Part shown: piece after piece, positions 9,282 to 18,835 of the stretch
How positions within the stretch are numbered: the stretch's first letter is position 1
Layout of the letters: the number at the start of each line of letters is the position of its first letter
NCBI GenBank assembly: GCA_021846985.1
Contig: JAJZVX010000014.1
Span: forward strand, 28,338-92,337
Length of the DNA stretch: 64,000 bases
Direction of reading: 5' to 3'
Source: Acidobacteriota bacterium
GTDB taxonomy: Bacteria > Acidobacteriota > Terriglobia > Terriglobales > Acidobacteriaceae
Translations under genes and position numbers: made by a program
Notes under the pieces: generated by a model
Database searches by the model: none
Told to the model about the DNA's origin: nothing
The model's input: only the letters and a program-made list of their open reading frames with translations

Positions 9282-11423
9282 ATGACCACATCCACGACAG
9301 AACGCTACTACCTCACCACGCCGATCTACTACGTCAATGCGCGCCCCCACCTCGGCCACGCCTACTCCACCATCGTCTGCGACGCCATCGCCCGCCGCCA
9401 GCGCGCCCTCGGCATTGACACATGGTTTCTCACCGGCACCGACGAGCACGGCCAGAAGATCGAGCGCTCCGCCGCCCAGGCCGGCCGCACCCCCCTCGAG
9501 TTCGCCACCGCCATCTCCGGCGAGTTTCGCGCCCTCTGGGACCGCCTCGGCCTCACTTACGACGACTTCATCCGCACCACCGAAGACCGACACAAGCGCG
9601 GCGTCCAGCACCTCTTCACCGCCATCCGCGACCGCGGCTACATCTACAAAGGCTCCTACACCGGCCAGTACTGCGTCTCCGACGAGCTTTACGTCGATGG
9701 CCCTCCCGGCACCCTCTGCCCCGACTGCGGCCGCGCGACCGAAACCGTCAGCGAAGAAAACTACTTCTTCAAGCTCTCCGCCTTCGAGCGCCGCCTGCTT
9801 GAGTTCTACGAGGCCAATCCCAACTTCATGGGCCCCGAGTCCACCCGTCGCGAGGTCATCTCCTTTGTCCGCGGCGGCCTCAGAGACCTCTCCGTCAGCC
9901 GCACCAGCTTCTCCTGGGGCATCCCCGTCCCCGGCGACGAGAAGCACGTCATCTACGTCTGGCTCGACGCCCTGGCCAACTACATCACCGCCCTCGGCTA
10001 CGGCACGGACGACGAAAAATTCAAAAAGTTCTGGCCGGCCGATATGCACCTGGTCGGCAAGGAGATCACCCGCTTCCACTGCATCTACTGGCCGGCCTTC
10101 CTCATGGCCGCCGGCATTCCCCTGCCCCGCTCTGTCCAGGCCAACGGCTGGCTCCTCTTCGACCAGGGCAAGATGTCCAAGTCCCGCGGCAACATCGTCC
10201 GCGCCGAAACGGTTCACGCCGTTTTAGGTTCCGATGCTCTGCGGTACTTCCTGCTGCGCGAGATTCCGTTTGGCCAGGACGGCAACTTTTCTTTTGACGC
10301 CCTCGTTCAGCGCTACAATGGCGACCTCGCCAACGGCTACGGCAACCTGGTCAGCCGCGTCGTCAACATGGTGCACAAGTTTTTCGCCGGCGTCGTCCCC
10401 GAGCCCGGCCCTGAAACCCCGGCCGAGACCGCCCTGCGCCAAAGCGCCGCCGCCGCCATCGCCGCCTTCGGCCCGGACTTCGACGCCCTCAACTTCTCCG
10501 AGGCCCTCAAGTCCGTCTGGTCCCTGGTGGCCGAGGTGGATGGCTATCTGACCGCCAACGCGCCCTGGAAAAGGCCAGCCGAGCGCTCCGAAGCCGATCA
10601 GACCGCGCTCCAGGCCCGCGTCCTCGCCACCGCCGCCGAGGCCATCCGCATCATCACCGCGCTCGTCTATCCGGTCCTGCCCGATGCCGCCGCCAAGGTC
10701 TGGCGTCAGCTCGGCCAGGGTGAAATCGCCGACGCGGCGAAAAACGCCTTCCTCACGCAAATTGCCTGGGGCGGCCTCCAGCCCGGCACGCGCTTTGCCG
10801 AGTCCGCGCCGCTCTTCCCCCGCGCCGAAAAAGACGCCGTCGAGCGCATGGTGAAGATCGAGGAAGAGAACAACCAGTCCGTGATTGAAGCCGCCGGCGG
10901 CCCAACCTCGCCGCAGCCCCAGTCCGCCCCCCCGCAGGCGGCCGAATTCAAGAAAAAGGCAGACAAGAAACCCATGGAAGAAATCCATCCCGCACCGGAA
11001 CCTGTGATCGCGCCCGCAGCCGCCGAAACTCCCGCACCTCAGACCGCGCCCGCGCCTGCCACCCCCGCTGAACCCGCGCCCGCAGCAGCCGATCAACACA
11101 TCACCATCGACGACTTCGCCAAAGTCGAGCTCCGCGTCGCCCAGGTTCTCGTGGCCGAGCGCATTCCCAAGGCCGACAAGCTCCTCCGCCTCGAAGTCGA
11201 TCTCGGTTACGAGAAGCGCCAGATCCTGGCCGGCATCGCCCAGTACTACGAGCCCGAAAAGCTCATCGGCCGCAAGATCGTCATCGTCGCCAACCTCGCC
11301 CCGCGCAAGATGCGCGGCCTCGAATCCAACGGCATGCTGCTGGCCGCCTCGCTTCCGCCCGATGGCGCTCCCGTCCTGGCAGGCTTCCTCGAAGACGTGC
11401 CCCTGGGCGCGCGCCTCAAGTAA
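9282..11423 (+). CDS. metG: Methionine--tRNA ligase with C-terminal tRNA-binding domain
   Basis: 713 residues. Class I motifs are clear: TTPIYYVNARPHLGHAYS near the N-terminus and the KMSKS loop GKMSKSRGNI. A single knuckle-type zinc site is visible at CPDCGRA. After an Ala/Pro-rich linker (about residues 540-610) comes an EMAP/Trbp111-like tRNA-binding domain (DFAKVELRVAQVLVAER, QILAGIAQYY, ESNGMLLAAS). ATG at 9282 chosen; in-frame GTG codons at 9258 and 9264 lie closer to an AAGGGTGAG sequence and cannot be excluded. The dimerising tRNA-binding appendix is common in many bacteria. Confidence 0.95.
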   Translation: MTTSTTERYYLTTPIYYVNARPHLGHAYSTIVCDAIARRQRALGIDTWFLTGTDEHGQKIERSAAQAGRTPLEFATAISGEFRALWDRLGLTYDDFIRTTEDRHKRGVQHLFTAIRDRGYIYKGSYTGQYCVSDELYVDGPPGTLCPDCGRATETVSEENYFFKLSAFERRLLEFYEANPNFMGPESTRREVISFVRGGLRDLSVSRTSFSWGIPVPGDEKHVIYVWLDALANYITALGYGTDDEKFKKFWPADMHLVGKEITRFHCIYWPAFLMAAGIPLPRSVQANGWLLFDQGKMSKSRGNIVRAETVHAVLGSDALRYFLLREIPFGQDGNFSFDALVQRYNGDLANGYGNLVSRVVNMVHKFFAGVVPEPGPETPAETALRQSAAAAIAAFGPDFDALNFSEALKSVWSLVAEVDGYLTANAPWKRPAERSEADQTALQARVLATAAEAIRIITALVYPVLPDAAAKVWRQLGQGEIADAAKNAFLTQIAWGGLQPGTRFAESAPLFPRAEKDAVERMVKIEEENNQSVIEAAGGPTSPQPQSAPPQAAEFKKKADKKPMEEIHPAPEPVIAPAAAETPAPQTAPAPATPAEPAPAAADQHITIDDFAKVELRVAQVLVAERIPKADKLLRLEVDLGYEKRQILAGIAQYYEPEKLIGRKIVIVANLAPRKMRGLESNGMLLAASLPPDGAPVLAGFLEDVPLGARLK

Positions 11424-11495
11424 CCCGGCGATTCCCGCGGCGGGGCGCGGCGTCCTGCTCTCTTCTGTTCCGCTGAACATCCCCGAGGTTCACTC

Positions 11496-12326
11496 TTGCT
11501 CATCGACTCCCACGCCCACATCGACAGTCCGCGCTACACCGACGACCGCGAAGCCATGCTCCGCCGCGCGCACGAGGCCGGCGTCGGCGTCATTCTGGCC
11601 ATCGGCATCGGCGAGGGGCCGGCCGAGATGCACCAGGCCCGCGACCTCTGCCGCCAGTTCAACGGCCAGCCCGGCCTGCCCCGCCTCTACGCCAGCGCCG
11701 GCGTCTATCCCCACTCGACTCCCCACATCGACGACGCCGTCCTCGCCCGCCTCGACAATCTCCTCGCCGAACCGGAGGTCATCGCCTGCGGCGAGATCGG
11801 CTTCGACTACTTCCATCAGGGCGCGCCCCACGAGATCCAGCGCACCCGCCTCGTCCAGCAGCTTGAAATCGCCGCCGCCCGCAAGCGCCCCATCCTCATC
11901 CACTGCCGAGGAACACAAGAGTCCGCCGACGCCTGGCACGACCTCTTTCTCGTCCTCGATACCTATTGGCGACCCACCGGCCTCGGCGGCATCATGCACT
12001 GCTTCGGCGCCGGATGGGAACAGGCCCGCCGCTCCCTCGACCTCGGCTTCCTCCTCTCCTTCGCCGGCAACCTCACCTTCTCCAAGGCCCAGCTCCTCCG
12101 CGACGTCGCCGCCCAGGCGCCCCTCGATTCGCTCCTCGTCGAAACCGACGCTCCCTGGCTCGCTCCCGTCCCCCATCGCGGCCAGCGCAATGAGCCCGCC
12201 TGGGTCAGCCTGACCGCTGAAACTCTCGCCGCCCTCAAGCACGTCACACCGGAAGAAATCGCCGCCGCCACCACCAAAAACTTCTCCCGGCTGTTTGACC
12301 TCGGCCCGGACGTGGGAAACTGTTAG
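11496..12326 (+). CDS. tatD: TatD family metal-dependent hydrolase
   Basis: 276 residues from a TTG start with GAGG seven bases upstream. The metallo-hydrolase motifs are in order: HxH (DSHAHID, residues 4-10), the Glu ligand in GEIGFDYF, PILIHCRG, IMHCFGAGWEQA and VETDAPWLAP. TatD enzymes are 3'-5' DNases and may act in DNA repair or D-aminoacyl-tRNA processing. It sits 72 nt after metG, an arrangement (metG-tatD) common in bacteria, so co-transcription is likely. Confidence 0.92.
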   Translation: MLIDSHAHIDSPRYTDDREAMLRRAHEAGVGVILAIGIGEGPAEMHQARDLCRQFNGQPGLPRLYASAGVYPHSTPHIDDAVLARLDNLLAEPEVIACGEIGFDYFHQGAPHEIQRTRLVQQLEIAAARKRPILIHCRGTQESADAWHDLFLVLDTYWRPTGLGGIMHCFGAGWEQARRSLDLGFLLSFAGNLTFSKAQLLRDVAAQAPLDSLLVETDAPWLAPVPHRGQRNEPAWVSLTAETLAALKHVTPEEIAAATTKNFSRLFDLGPDVGNC

Positions 12327-12398
12327 AGTCGCGCTGTTGCGTCCCCGCCCGCTTGGCCGGGCTGACGATGCACCGGCCGCACCAGAGGATGAAGAGCC

Positions 12399-12899
12399 AT
12401 GGCTCAGGAAAATTCGTTCGATATCGTCAGCAAGGTTGACCTCCAGGAGGTCCGCAACGCCATCGACCAGGCCATCAAGGAGATCCGCCAGCGCTTCGAC
12501 CTCAAAGACTCCCACTCCCAGATCACCCTCGAATCCAACACCGCCATGCAGCTTGCCTCCGACGGGGAGTACCATCTGGAAGCAGTCAAGGAAATCCTCG
12601 GACAGAAGCTCGTCCGCCGCGGCGTCTCTCTGAAGAACCTCACCTACGAGAAGATGGAGCAGGCCTCCGGCAAAAGTGTCCGCCAGAAAATCAACCTTCA
12701 GCAGGGCATCCCTGCCGAAAAAGCTAAGGAAATCGTGCGCCTGGTGAAAGAATCAAAAAGGAAAGTCCAGGCCAGCATCCAGGGCGATACAGTGAGAATA
12801 TCGAGCAAAGACCGCGACGAGCTGCAGGCCATCATCGCCCTGTTGCGCGGTCGCGACCTCGGCATCGACTTGCAGTTCACCAACTACCGTACTTTTTGA
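12399..12899 (+). CDS. YajQ family nucleotide-binding protein
   Basis: 166 residues, full length for the YajQ/UPF0234 family. Diagnostic segments are FDIVSKVDLQEVRNAIDQA at the start and RISSKDRDELQAIIALLR near the end, with a terminal FTNYR. YajQ members bind nucleotides; a Xanthomonas homologue (XC_3703) binds cyclic di-GMP and acts with a transcription factor. Whether this one does is unknown. GAGGATGAAG precedes the ATG. It follows tatD by 72 nt. Confidence 0.92.
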   Translation: MAQENSFDIVSKVDLQEVRNAIDQAIKEIRQRFDLKDSHSQITLESNTAMQLASDGEYHLEAVKEILGQKLVRRGVSLKNLTYEKMEQASGKSVRQKINLQQGIPAEKAKEIVRLVKESKRKVQASIQGDTVRISSKDRDELQAIIALLRGRDLGIDLQFTNYRTF

Positions 12900-12961
12900 A
12901 CCACCGCCGGCGGCTGCCGCCAGGGCCGCGCCGGACAACATCGAGCGGGAACTAGCTGACT

Positions 12962-13951
12962 TTGAGCACATTGGCCACAGCCACGGTAAAAGAAATATTC
13001 GACCTCCTGCGCGACGACCTCGCCGCCATCGAGCAGGAATTGGGCCGCGACGCCTCTTCCAGCGTCTCCACCATCACTGAAATTGCCGAGTATCTCCGCG
13101 AGGGCGGCGGCAAGCGCATCCGTCCCTCCCTGCTGCTGCTCTCCGCCCACACCCTCGGCTATGCGGACCGTGGCGCCATCCGCCTCGGCGCGGTCGTGGA
13201 AATGGTCCACACCGCCACCCTCGTCCACGACGACATCATCGATGGCGCCGACATGCGCCGCGGCCGCCCCTCCCCCAACACCACCTGGGGCAACGAAAAA
13301 TGCGTCCTCGCCGGCGACTGGCTGTACATGCAGGCCTTCAAGGTCGCCCTCGAAGAGAAAAACCTCCGCGTCCTCGACCTCCTCATCGAGCTCACCCAGC
13401 AGATGGTCGAGGGCGAGCTCCTCCAGATCCAAAAGCTCGGCAAAGCCGTCTCCGAGGCCGAGTACTACGACCTCATCTACCGCAAAACCGCCTGCCTCTT
13501 CGCCGTCTCCATGCGCCTCGGCGCCGTCCTGGCCGGCGCCACCGAAGAGCAGGAAGCCAGCCTCGCCGCCTACGGCCGCGCCGTCGGACTCGCCTTCCAG
13601 ATTGTCGATGACGTTCTCGACCTCACCGCCACCGAAGAGGTCCTCGGCAAACCCGTCGCCAGCGACCTCCGCGAAGGCAAGGCCACTCTCTCCGTCATCC
13701 ACGCTCACGACCACGGCACCGCCGCCGATCGCCAGGCCATTCAGAAGGTCCTCGACGACCGCAGCTTCACCCGCGTCAGCCGCGAACATATCCAGGAGAT
13801 TCTCGACCGCAACGGCTCCGTCGAGTACGCCATGGCCGCCGCCGGCCGTTACGCCCGCCAGGCCCTCCAGGCGCTCGCCCCGCTGCCCGACTCCGACTTC
13901 AAGCGCGCCCTGCTCTGGCTTCCTGACTTCGTCGTCGCACGTGACAAGTAA
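12962..13951 (+). CDS. Polyprenyl diphosphate synthase (octaprenyl/heptaprenyl type)
   Basis: 329 residues from a TTG start. Both Asp-rich motifs of trans-prenyltransferases are present: LVHDDIIDGADMRRGRP (D90, D91, D94) and IVDDVLDL (D216, D217, D220), along with GGGKRIRP at about 48-55. It condenses isopentenyl diphosphate onto an allylic primer to make the long isoprenoid tail of a respiratory quinone, most likely menaquinone. The tail length cannot be read reliably from sequence. IspB/HepT-like assignment is by overall similarity. The Shine-Dalgarno for the TTG is weak. The next gene starts 27 nt downstream in the same direction. Confidence 0.9.
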   Translation: MSTLATATVKEIFDLLRDDLAAIEQELGRDASSSVSTITEIAEYLREGGGKRIRPSLLLLSAHTLGYADRGAIRLGAVVEMVHTATLVHDDIIDGADMRRGRPSPNTTWGNEKCVLAGDWLYMQAFKVALEEKNLRVLDLLIELTQQMVEGELLQIQKLGKAVSEAEYYDLIYRKTACLFAVSMRLGAVLAGATEEQEASLAAYGRAVGLAFQIVDDVLDLTATEEVLGKPVASDLREGKATLSVIHAHDHGTAADRQAIQKVLDDRSFTRVSREHIQEILDRNGSVEYAMAAAGRYARQALQALAPLPDSDFKRALLWLPDFVVARDK

Positions 13952-13978
13952 CCCCCACTCGCTTCCCCGGCGGTTCCC

Positions 13979-14644
13979 ATGCAGAAAATCTGGACCAACG
14001 TAGACCGCTATCTCGGCGGCCTCTTCGCCCCCACCGATCCCCAGCTCGATGCCGCCCTGGCCGCCAATCGCCAGGCCGGCCTTCCCCCCATCGGCGTCTC
14101 CCCGCTTCAGGGTAGCTTCCTGCAGTGGCTCGTCCGCCTCACCGGCGCGCGCCGCATCCTCGAAATCGGCGCCCTCGGCGGCTACAGCACCATCTGGATG
14201 GCCCGCGCCCTGCCCGAAGGCGGCCGCCTCGTCACCCTCGAACTGAACCCGAAGCACGCTGAGGTGGCTCGCGCCAACTGGCAGAATGCCGCACTCGCCG
14301 GCCGCATTGAGCTGCGCATTGGCAAAGCCGCCGATTCGCTCCAGGCGCTCGCCGCTTCAGGCGCCGAGCCCTTCGATCTCATCTTCATCGACGCCGACAA
14401 GCCAGCCTACCCCGATTACCTCGCCTGGTCGCTCCGCCTCGTCCGCCCCGGCGCCCTCATCGTCGCCGATAACGTCGTCCGCAAAGGCAACATCCTCGAC
14501 CCCGCCAGCCCCGATCCCGACGTGCAGGGCGTGCGCCGCTTCCTTGAGATGCTCGCCGCCGAACCCCGCCTCAGCGCCACCGTCCTGCCCACCGCAGGCG
14601 CCAAGGGCTACGACGGCTTCGCCCTCGCCCTCGTCCTGGCTTAA
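13979..14644 (+). CDS. SAM-dependent O-methyltransferase (COMT/CCoAMT-like)
   Basis: 221 residues with a class I methyltransferase fold. Motif I is ILEIGALGGYSTIWMARAL, followed by the acidic LVTLELNPKH. The metal and catalytic Asp region reads FDLIFIDADKPAYPDYL, then ADNVVRKG, as in the catechol/caffeoyl-CoA methyltransferase family (Methyltransf_3). The substrate is unknown. It sits 27 nt after a polyprenyl synthase, which makes a role in quinone modification possible, but that is inference. Confidence 0.88.
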   Translation: MQKIWTNVDRYLGGLFAPTDPQLDAALAANRQAGLPPIGVSPLQGSFLQWLVRLTGARRILEIGALGGYSTIWMARALPEGGRLVTLELNPKHAEVARANWQNAALAGRIELRIGKAADSLQALAASGAEPFDLIFIDADKPAYPDYLAWSLRLVRPGALIVADNVVRKGNILDPASPDPDVQGVRRFLEMLAAEPRLSATVLPTAGAKGYDGFALALVLA

Positions 14645-14749
14645 CGTCTCGTACGTGCAGATCCGCCGGAGGACACACCTCGCCCCGGTCCGCCCGATTC
14701 CCTGACAGCTTGTTTCAATTTGTTTCAGATTTTCCCGGGATGGCGCTCT

Positions 14750-15178
14750 CTACGCGCCGTTCATCATCCCTCGCAGCGCCGTCGCGTACGCTTCCGGCAG
14801 CGGCTTCTTGTTGAGCTGGTCGTCGCAGACCATGTGCGTCGTCTCGCCCTCCGCCAGCAGTGCCGGCTCCTCGCCCTCGCCGCCCGGCTTGCGCAGAATC
14901 CTGTACGCAAACTTCAGCACCGCCCCGCGCAGCAGCGCCGGCCGCGTCTCGATCAGGATCCGATCGTCGTACCGCGCCGGCGCGCGATAGCGGCAGTTCG
15001 CCTCCACCACCGGCAAAATGCACTGATGTTCCAACTCCAGTTGGCTATAGGCCAGTCCCAGCGACCGCAGCAGCTCCACCCGCCCAATCTCGAACCAAAC
15101 CAGGTAGTTGGCGTAGTAGACAATCCCCATCTGGTCGGTCTCTGCGTACCGCACCCGCACTTCCGTTGTCACCGCCAT
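14750..15178 (-). CDS. Acyl-CoA thioesterase, YbgC/FadM (4HBT) family
   Basis: 142 residues, a single hot-dog fold. The 4-hydroxybenzoyl-CoA thioesterase signature is YAETDQMGIVYYANYLVWFE, with D15 the likely catalytic Asp. It hydrolyses acyl-CoA or acyl-ACP thioesters; the natural substrate is unknown. Its start lies 42 nt after the rseP stop, so it is probably the last gene of the leftward rseP-side operon. YbgC members elsewhere pair with envelope (Tol-Pal) functions, which agrees with the envelope-related neighbours. Confidence 0.88.
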   Translation of the reverse strand: MAVTTEVRVRYAETDQMGIVYYANYLVWFEIGRVELLRSLGLAYSQLELEHQCILPVVEANCRYRAPARYDDRILIETRPALLRGAVLKFAYRILRKPGGEGEEPALLAEGETTHMVCDDQLNKKPLPEAYATALRGMMNGA

Positions 15179-15220
15179 CCCCGCCCGCTCCCCGGCAACT
15201 CCACTCCGCGCTCCCTGCTC

Positions 15221-16579
15221 CTACCGCATATGCGTGAAAATCGGCAGCTTCGTCACGTCGTTGAAGATCACAAACGCAAAGAACGCCACCAGCACCACAA
15301 ACGCGGCCTGGTAAATCCGCTCCTTGATCATCAGGCTGATGTCGCGCCGCAGACCGCTCTCGATCAGCAGAAACAAAATCATCCCGCCGTCGAGAATCGG
15401 AAACGGCAGCAGATTCAGGATGCCCAGGTTCAGGCTGATCTCTCCCGTCAGCGCAAACTTCGGATACCAGCCCCGCATCTCCGCCGCCTCGCCCGCCATG
15501 CGCGCAATCCCCACCGGCCCCGCGAGCTGCGAAACCGCAACCCGGCGCTCGAAGATCCGTTGCAGCACCTCCACAATCAGAAACGAGTTGTCCTTGCAGA
15601 AGGCCGTCGATTTGCTCCACGCCTGCTTGAGCGGCAGCGGGCTCTGGTGCACCGGCGTTGGCACCGTCTGGAATCCCAGCTTGTATCCCGTATCCAGCAC
15701 CGCCGGATGCGCCACCAGCGGCAGCAGCCGCCCGTCGCGCCTCACCAGCAGCGTCAGCGGCGCTCCCTTGCCCGCCTGCATATAGGCCAGCAGCGAGGTC
15801 ACCTCGTGGAACGCGTGCCCGTCCACCGACACAATCGCGTCGCCGCCCCGCAGGCCCGCCTTGTCGGCCGGCGTCCCCGGCTGCACCATCCGCACCCCGA
15901 TGGGTCCGTCTAGGTACTGCGGCAGCATCCCGGCCACGTCGTCGCCCGTCAACTTGCCCGGCACGCGCAATGAGAGCGCCAGCATCTTCCCGTCCCGCTC
16001 CACCGTCAGCGCCACCGTCTCGTTGGGGTCCACCGTGGCCTGCGCATAGACCTGGTCCCAACTCGGATTCTTCACCCGGTCAAAGCTCGTCAGCACGTCG
16101 CCAGCCTGGATCCCCGCCTGCGCCGCGGACGACCCCGGCATCACCCACTCCACCGTCGTCTGCCGCACCTCCACCGCCGGAACCTCGTTGATCCAGCCAA
16201 AGTAGACGACCATCAGGACAAATGCCAGCACAAAATTGGCCACCGGCCCGGCCAGCCCGATCAGCATCCGCTGCCATCGCGGATGCGCCGTGAACGCGCC
16301 CGGATCGGCCGCCTCTGCCCCTTCGCCTGTCGCGCCCTCCGGCGTCTCCCCCGGAATCTCGCCGGTCATCTTCACAAAGCCGCCCAGCGGCAGCAGGCAC
16401 ACCTTGTAGTCCGTCTCGCCGTATTTGATCCCGAACAGCCGCGGGCCAAACCCGATCGAGAACGCCTCCACGCGCACCCCGCACAGCTTGGCCACAATAA
16501 AGTGCCCCAGCTCGTGCACCAGAATCAGCAGCCCCACAAGGACGATAAAAGCTGCCGCAGATACCAGGAAGTCATGCAT
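15221..16579 (-). CDS. rseP: Site-2 intramembrane zinc metalloprotease RseP
   Basis: 452 residues. The zinc site HELGH is at residues 22-26 in the first membrane helix, and the third ligand motif NLLPFPILDGG is in the C-terminal helix pair. Two PDZ domains lie between them (about 125-200, AAQAGIQAGDVL, and about 205-285, PADKAGLRGGDAIV). RseP cleaves membrane-anchored anti-sigma factors and signal-peptide remnants. It forms part of the widely conserved uppS-cdsA-dxr-rseP block, here 77 nt after dxr. A Pro/Gly/Glu-rich insert near residues 75-95 is a minor lineage feature. Confidence 0.95.
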   Translation of the reverse strand: MHDFLVSAAAFIVLVGLLILVHELGHFIVAKLCGVRVEAFSIGFGPRLFGIKYGETDYKVCLLPLGGFVKMTGEIPGETPEGATGEGAEAADPGAFTAHPRWQRMLIGLAGPVANFVLAFVLMVVYFGWINEVPAVEVRQTTVEWVMPGSSAAQAGIQAGDVLTSFDRVKNPSWDQVYAQATVDPNETVALTVERDGKMLALSLRVPGKLTGDDVAGMLPQYLDGPIGVRMVQPGTPADKAGLRGGDAIVSVDGHAFHEVTSLLAYMQAGKGAPLTLLVRRDGRLLPLVAHPAVLDTGYKLGFQTVPTPVHQSPLPLKQAWSKSTAFCKDNSFLIVEVLQRIFERRVAVSQLAGPVGIARMAGEAAEMRGWYPKFALTGEISLNLGILNLLPFPILDGGMILFLLIESGLRRDISLMIKERIYQAAFVVLVAFFAFVIFNDVTKLPIFTHMR

Positions 16580-16656
16580 ACGTTTTCAGTTATTTCCTTT
16601 GTTGTGCCGTCAGCGCTTCCGCATCGCTCTCCTGGCGCTGGGGCTGTCCACGCGCT

Positions 16657-17811
16657 TTACTGCACCAGCGCACGGGCCGCTTCGCGGGCTCGCTCGTCGG
16701 CCGCCAGCACCTCCGCAATGGTCGCGGGGTGCGCCTCCGGCGTCGCGGCAAGCACCTTCTCAATTGTACGCGGGATGCCCATAAACGGAATGTGCCGTCC
16801 CAGAAAGGCATCTACGGCCACCTCGTCGGCCGCGTTCAGCGCAATGCAGTGCGCCCCGCCCTTCGCCGCCGCCTCGTAGGCCAGCCGCAGGCAGGGAAAC
16901 CGCTCAAAGTCCGGCGCCTCAAAGTCCAGATGCCGCAGCGCCGCCAGATCGAACGTCAGCGTCGAAGCCGGCCGCTCCGGATACGCCAGCGCATACAGGA
17001 TCGGCAGCCGCATGTCGGTCACCGAAATCTGCGCCAGAATCGACCCGTCCACATACTCCACCATCGAGTGCACCGTCGATTGCGGATGCACCGTCACCCG
17101 CACCTGCTCCGGACCCACGTCGAACAGCCGGCACGCCTCGATAATCTCCAGCCCCTTGTTCAGCATGCTGGCCGAATCGATCGTGATCCGCCGTCCCATC
17201 ACCCAGGTCGGGTGCTTCAGCGCCTGTTCCGGCGTAATCTGCGCAAACTGCTCCAGCGGCATCTGCCGGAACGGACCGCCGGAAGCGGTCAGCCAGATGG
17301 TCTTCACCTCGCCGTGCGCCCCCACCCGCAAACACTGGTGCACCGCGTTGTGCTCGCTGTCGATGGGCAAAATCGGCACTCCCCGCGCGCGCGCCGCCGC
17401 GGTCAGAATCTCGCCCGCCGCCACCATGCACTCTTTGTTCGCCAGCCCCACCGGCTTGCCCGCCACGATCGCCGCGTGCGTCGCCTCCAGCCCCGCCACG
17501 CCCACAATCGCCGACACCACAAAGTCCGCGTCTCTGTGCGTCGCGCACGCCACCGTTCCCTCGGTTCCGTGCGCCACTTCGATGCCCGTAATCCCCGCGT
17601 CCTTCAGCCGTCCGGCCAGCTTCGCCGCCGCCTCCTCGGTCGCCAGCGACACCACCCGCGGCCGCCAGCGCGCCGCCTGCGCAAACGCCTCCTCCACGTT
17701 GCGCCCCGCCGCCAGCGCCGTCACCCCGTAGCGCTCCGGAAACTGCGCAACAATCGAAAGTGTGCTTTGCCCAATCGAACCTGTGGAACCAAGTATGGCG
17801 AGTCGTTTCAA
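16657..17811 (-). CDS. dxr: 1-deoxy-D-xylulose 5-phosphate reductoisomerase
   Basis: 384 residues from a TTG start. The NADPH-binding motif is LGSTGSIGQST at residues 7-17. The metal/substrate region is PIDSEHNAVHQCL and the flexible loop is ASGGPFRQMP. The C-terminal domain has NAADEVAVDAFL. Dxr makes methylerythritol 4-phosphate, the second step of the MEP isoprenoid pathway, supplying the substrates used by uppS and the polyprenyl synthase nearby. It lies between cdsA and rseP in the same direction, the usual bacterial order. Confidence 0.96.
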   Translation of the reverse strand: MKRLAILGSTGSIGQSTLSIVAQFPERYGVTALAAGRNVEEAFAQAARWRPRVVSLATEEAAAKLAGRLKDAGITGIEVAHGTEGTVACATHRDADFVVSAIVGVAGLEATHAAIVAGKPVGLANKECMVAAGEILTAAARARGVPILPIDSEHNAVHQCLRVGAHGEVKTIWLTASGGPFRQMPLEQFAQITPEQALKHPTWVMGRRITIDSASMLNKGLEIIEACRLFDVGPEQVRVTVHPQSTVHSMVEYVDGSILAQISVTDMRLPILYALAYPERPASTLTFDLAALRHLDFEAPDFERFPCLRLAYEAAAKGGAHCIALNAADEVAVDAFLGRHIPFMGIPRTIEKVLAATPEAHPATIAEVLAADERAREAARALVQ

Positions 17812-17897
17812 TGTCTTCTCTATACCCCGAAGCCCCCCTCAACATGGGTGCGGGAACCTTTCTCATTCGCTCTCTTGAGGCCGCTCGCTTGGGCCTC

Positions 17898-18728
17898 TCA
17901 GAACCTCTGGTGAATAAGCTGAGCATACCAAAGCGCCGGCGCCGCCAGCAGCAGCGCGTCAATCCGGTCCAGCACCCCGCCGTGTCCAGGCAGCAGCGAA
18001 CCCGAATCCTTTACCCCCACCGACCGCTTGAAGGCCGACTCTGCCAGATCGCCCACCTGCGCCGCCACATTCACCACCACCGCCAGCAGCAGCCAGTACC
18101 AGGTCTCCTCCGAATACGAGATCCGCGCCGACTCCCACGTCTGCATATACGCCGCCACACCCAGAAGCGCGCCGGCCGCCAGCAGGCTGCCTCCCAGCGA
18201 CCCCAGCGTCCCCTCCCACGTCTTGTTCGGACTCAGCCGCGGCGCCAGCTTCCGCCGTCCCCACGCCCGACCCACGTAGAGCGCCGCAATGTCCCCGGCC
18301 CACACCACGCACAGCAGAAACGTCACCAGTGACGGCCCGTTCGCCATGTCGTGCAGCGCCGGCAGCGCCTCCAGCGTAAACCCCGTATAAAACAGGCACA
18401 GAATCGATACCGCCGCGTCCGGCATCATCCGCTCCACCGGCGAACTGAACGTGCAATACACCAGCAGCGCCAGGCTCAACATCCCCACAATCGCCGTCGA
18501 TTGGTCAGGCCATTGATAGTTCCCCAGGAACAGCAGCAGTACCGCCAGCAGCACGGCCACCCGCGGCGCCTTGGCCCCGCCCCGCTCCGCCATGCCCAGA
18601 AACTCCCACGCCGCCATCACCGCCACCAGCGCCGTGGCCAACATGAAAATCCAGTGCCAGCGCGGCCCCATAAACACCAGCGTCAACACCAGCGGAATCA
18701 AAACAAGAGCTGTAAATACGCGTTTCAT
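17898..18728 (-). CDS. cdsA: Phosphatidate cytidylyltransferase
   Basis: 276 residues, multi-pass inner-membrane enzyme. The C-terminal CdsA signature reads SVGVKDSGSLLPGHGGVLDR, with the conserved Asp ligands. At least seven hydrophobic segments are visible. It makes CDP-diacylglycerol for phospholipid synthesis. The ATG at 18728 is chosen because the family typically begins KRVFTALVLIPL; an upstream in-frame extension of 22 residues lacks that similarity. No good ribosome-binding site precedes it. Its expected upstream partner uppS is more than 1.1 kb away because a toxin-antitoxin-like pair lies between them. Confidence 0.94.
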   Translation of the reverse strand: MKRVFTALVLIPLVLTLVFMGPRWHWIFMLATALVAVMAAWEFLGMAERGGAKAPRVAVLLAVLLLFLGNYQWPDQSTAIVGMLSLALLVYCTFSSPVERMMPDAAVSILCLFYTGFTLEALPALHDMANGPSLVTFLLCVVWAGDIAALYVGRAWGRRKLAPRLSPNKTWEGTLGSLGGSLLAAGALLGVAAYMQTWESARISYSEETWYWLLLAVVVNVAAQVGDLAESAFKRSVGVKDSGSLLPGHGGVLDRIDALLLAAPALWYAQLIHQRF

Positions 18729-18808
18729 CCAGGGATGAGAATACACCGCCGGGCCATCCGGGAACGACGCACGGAGCCATCCCTCTCGGTACAACCCCTC
18801 TTCGGAAG

Positions 18809-18825
18809 ATAGACAGAGTGTCTAT
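18809..18825. promoter_or_regulatory. Perfect 7-bp inverted repeat, candidate operator of the PIN module
   Basis: ATAGACA-GAG-TGTCTAT is a perfect palindrome with a 3-nt spacer. It lies just upstream of the -35 box of the promoter that faces the antitoxin-like gene, a position suited to autoregulation by a DNA-binding antitoxin. A shorter TGTC-TT-GACA repeat overlaps the -35 box itself. Function is inferred from position only. Confidence 0.5.
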
Positions 18826-18835
18826 TAAAAATGTC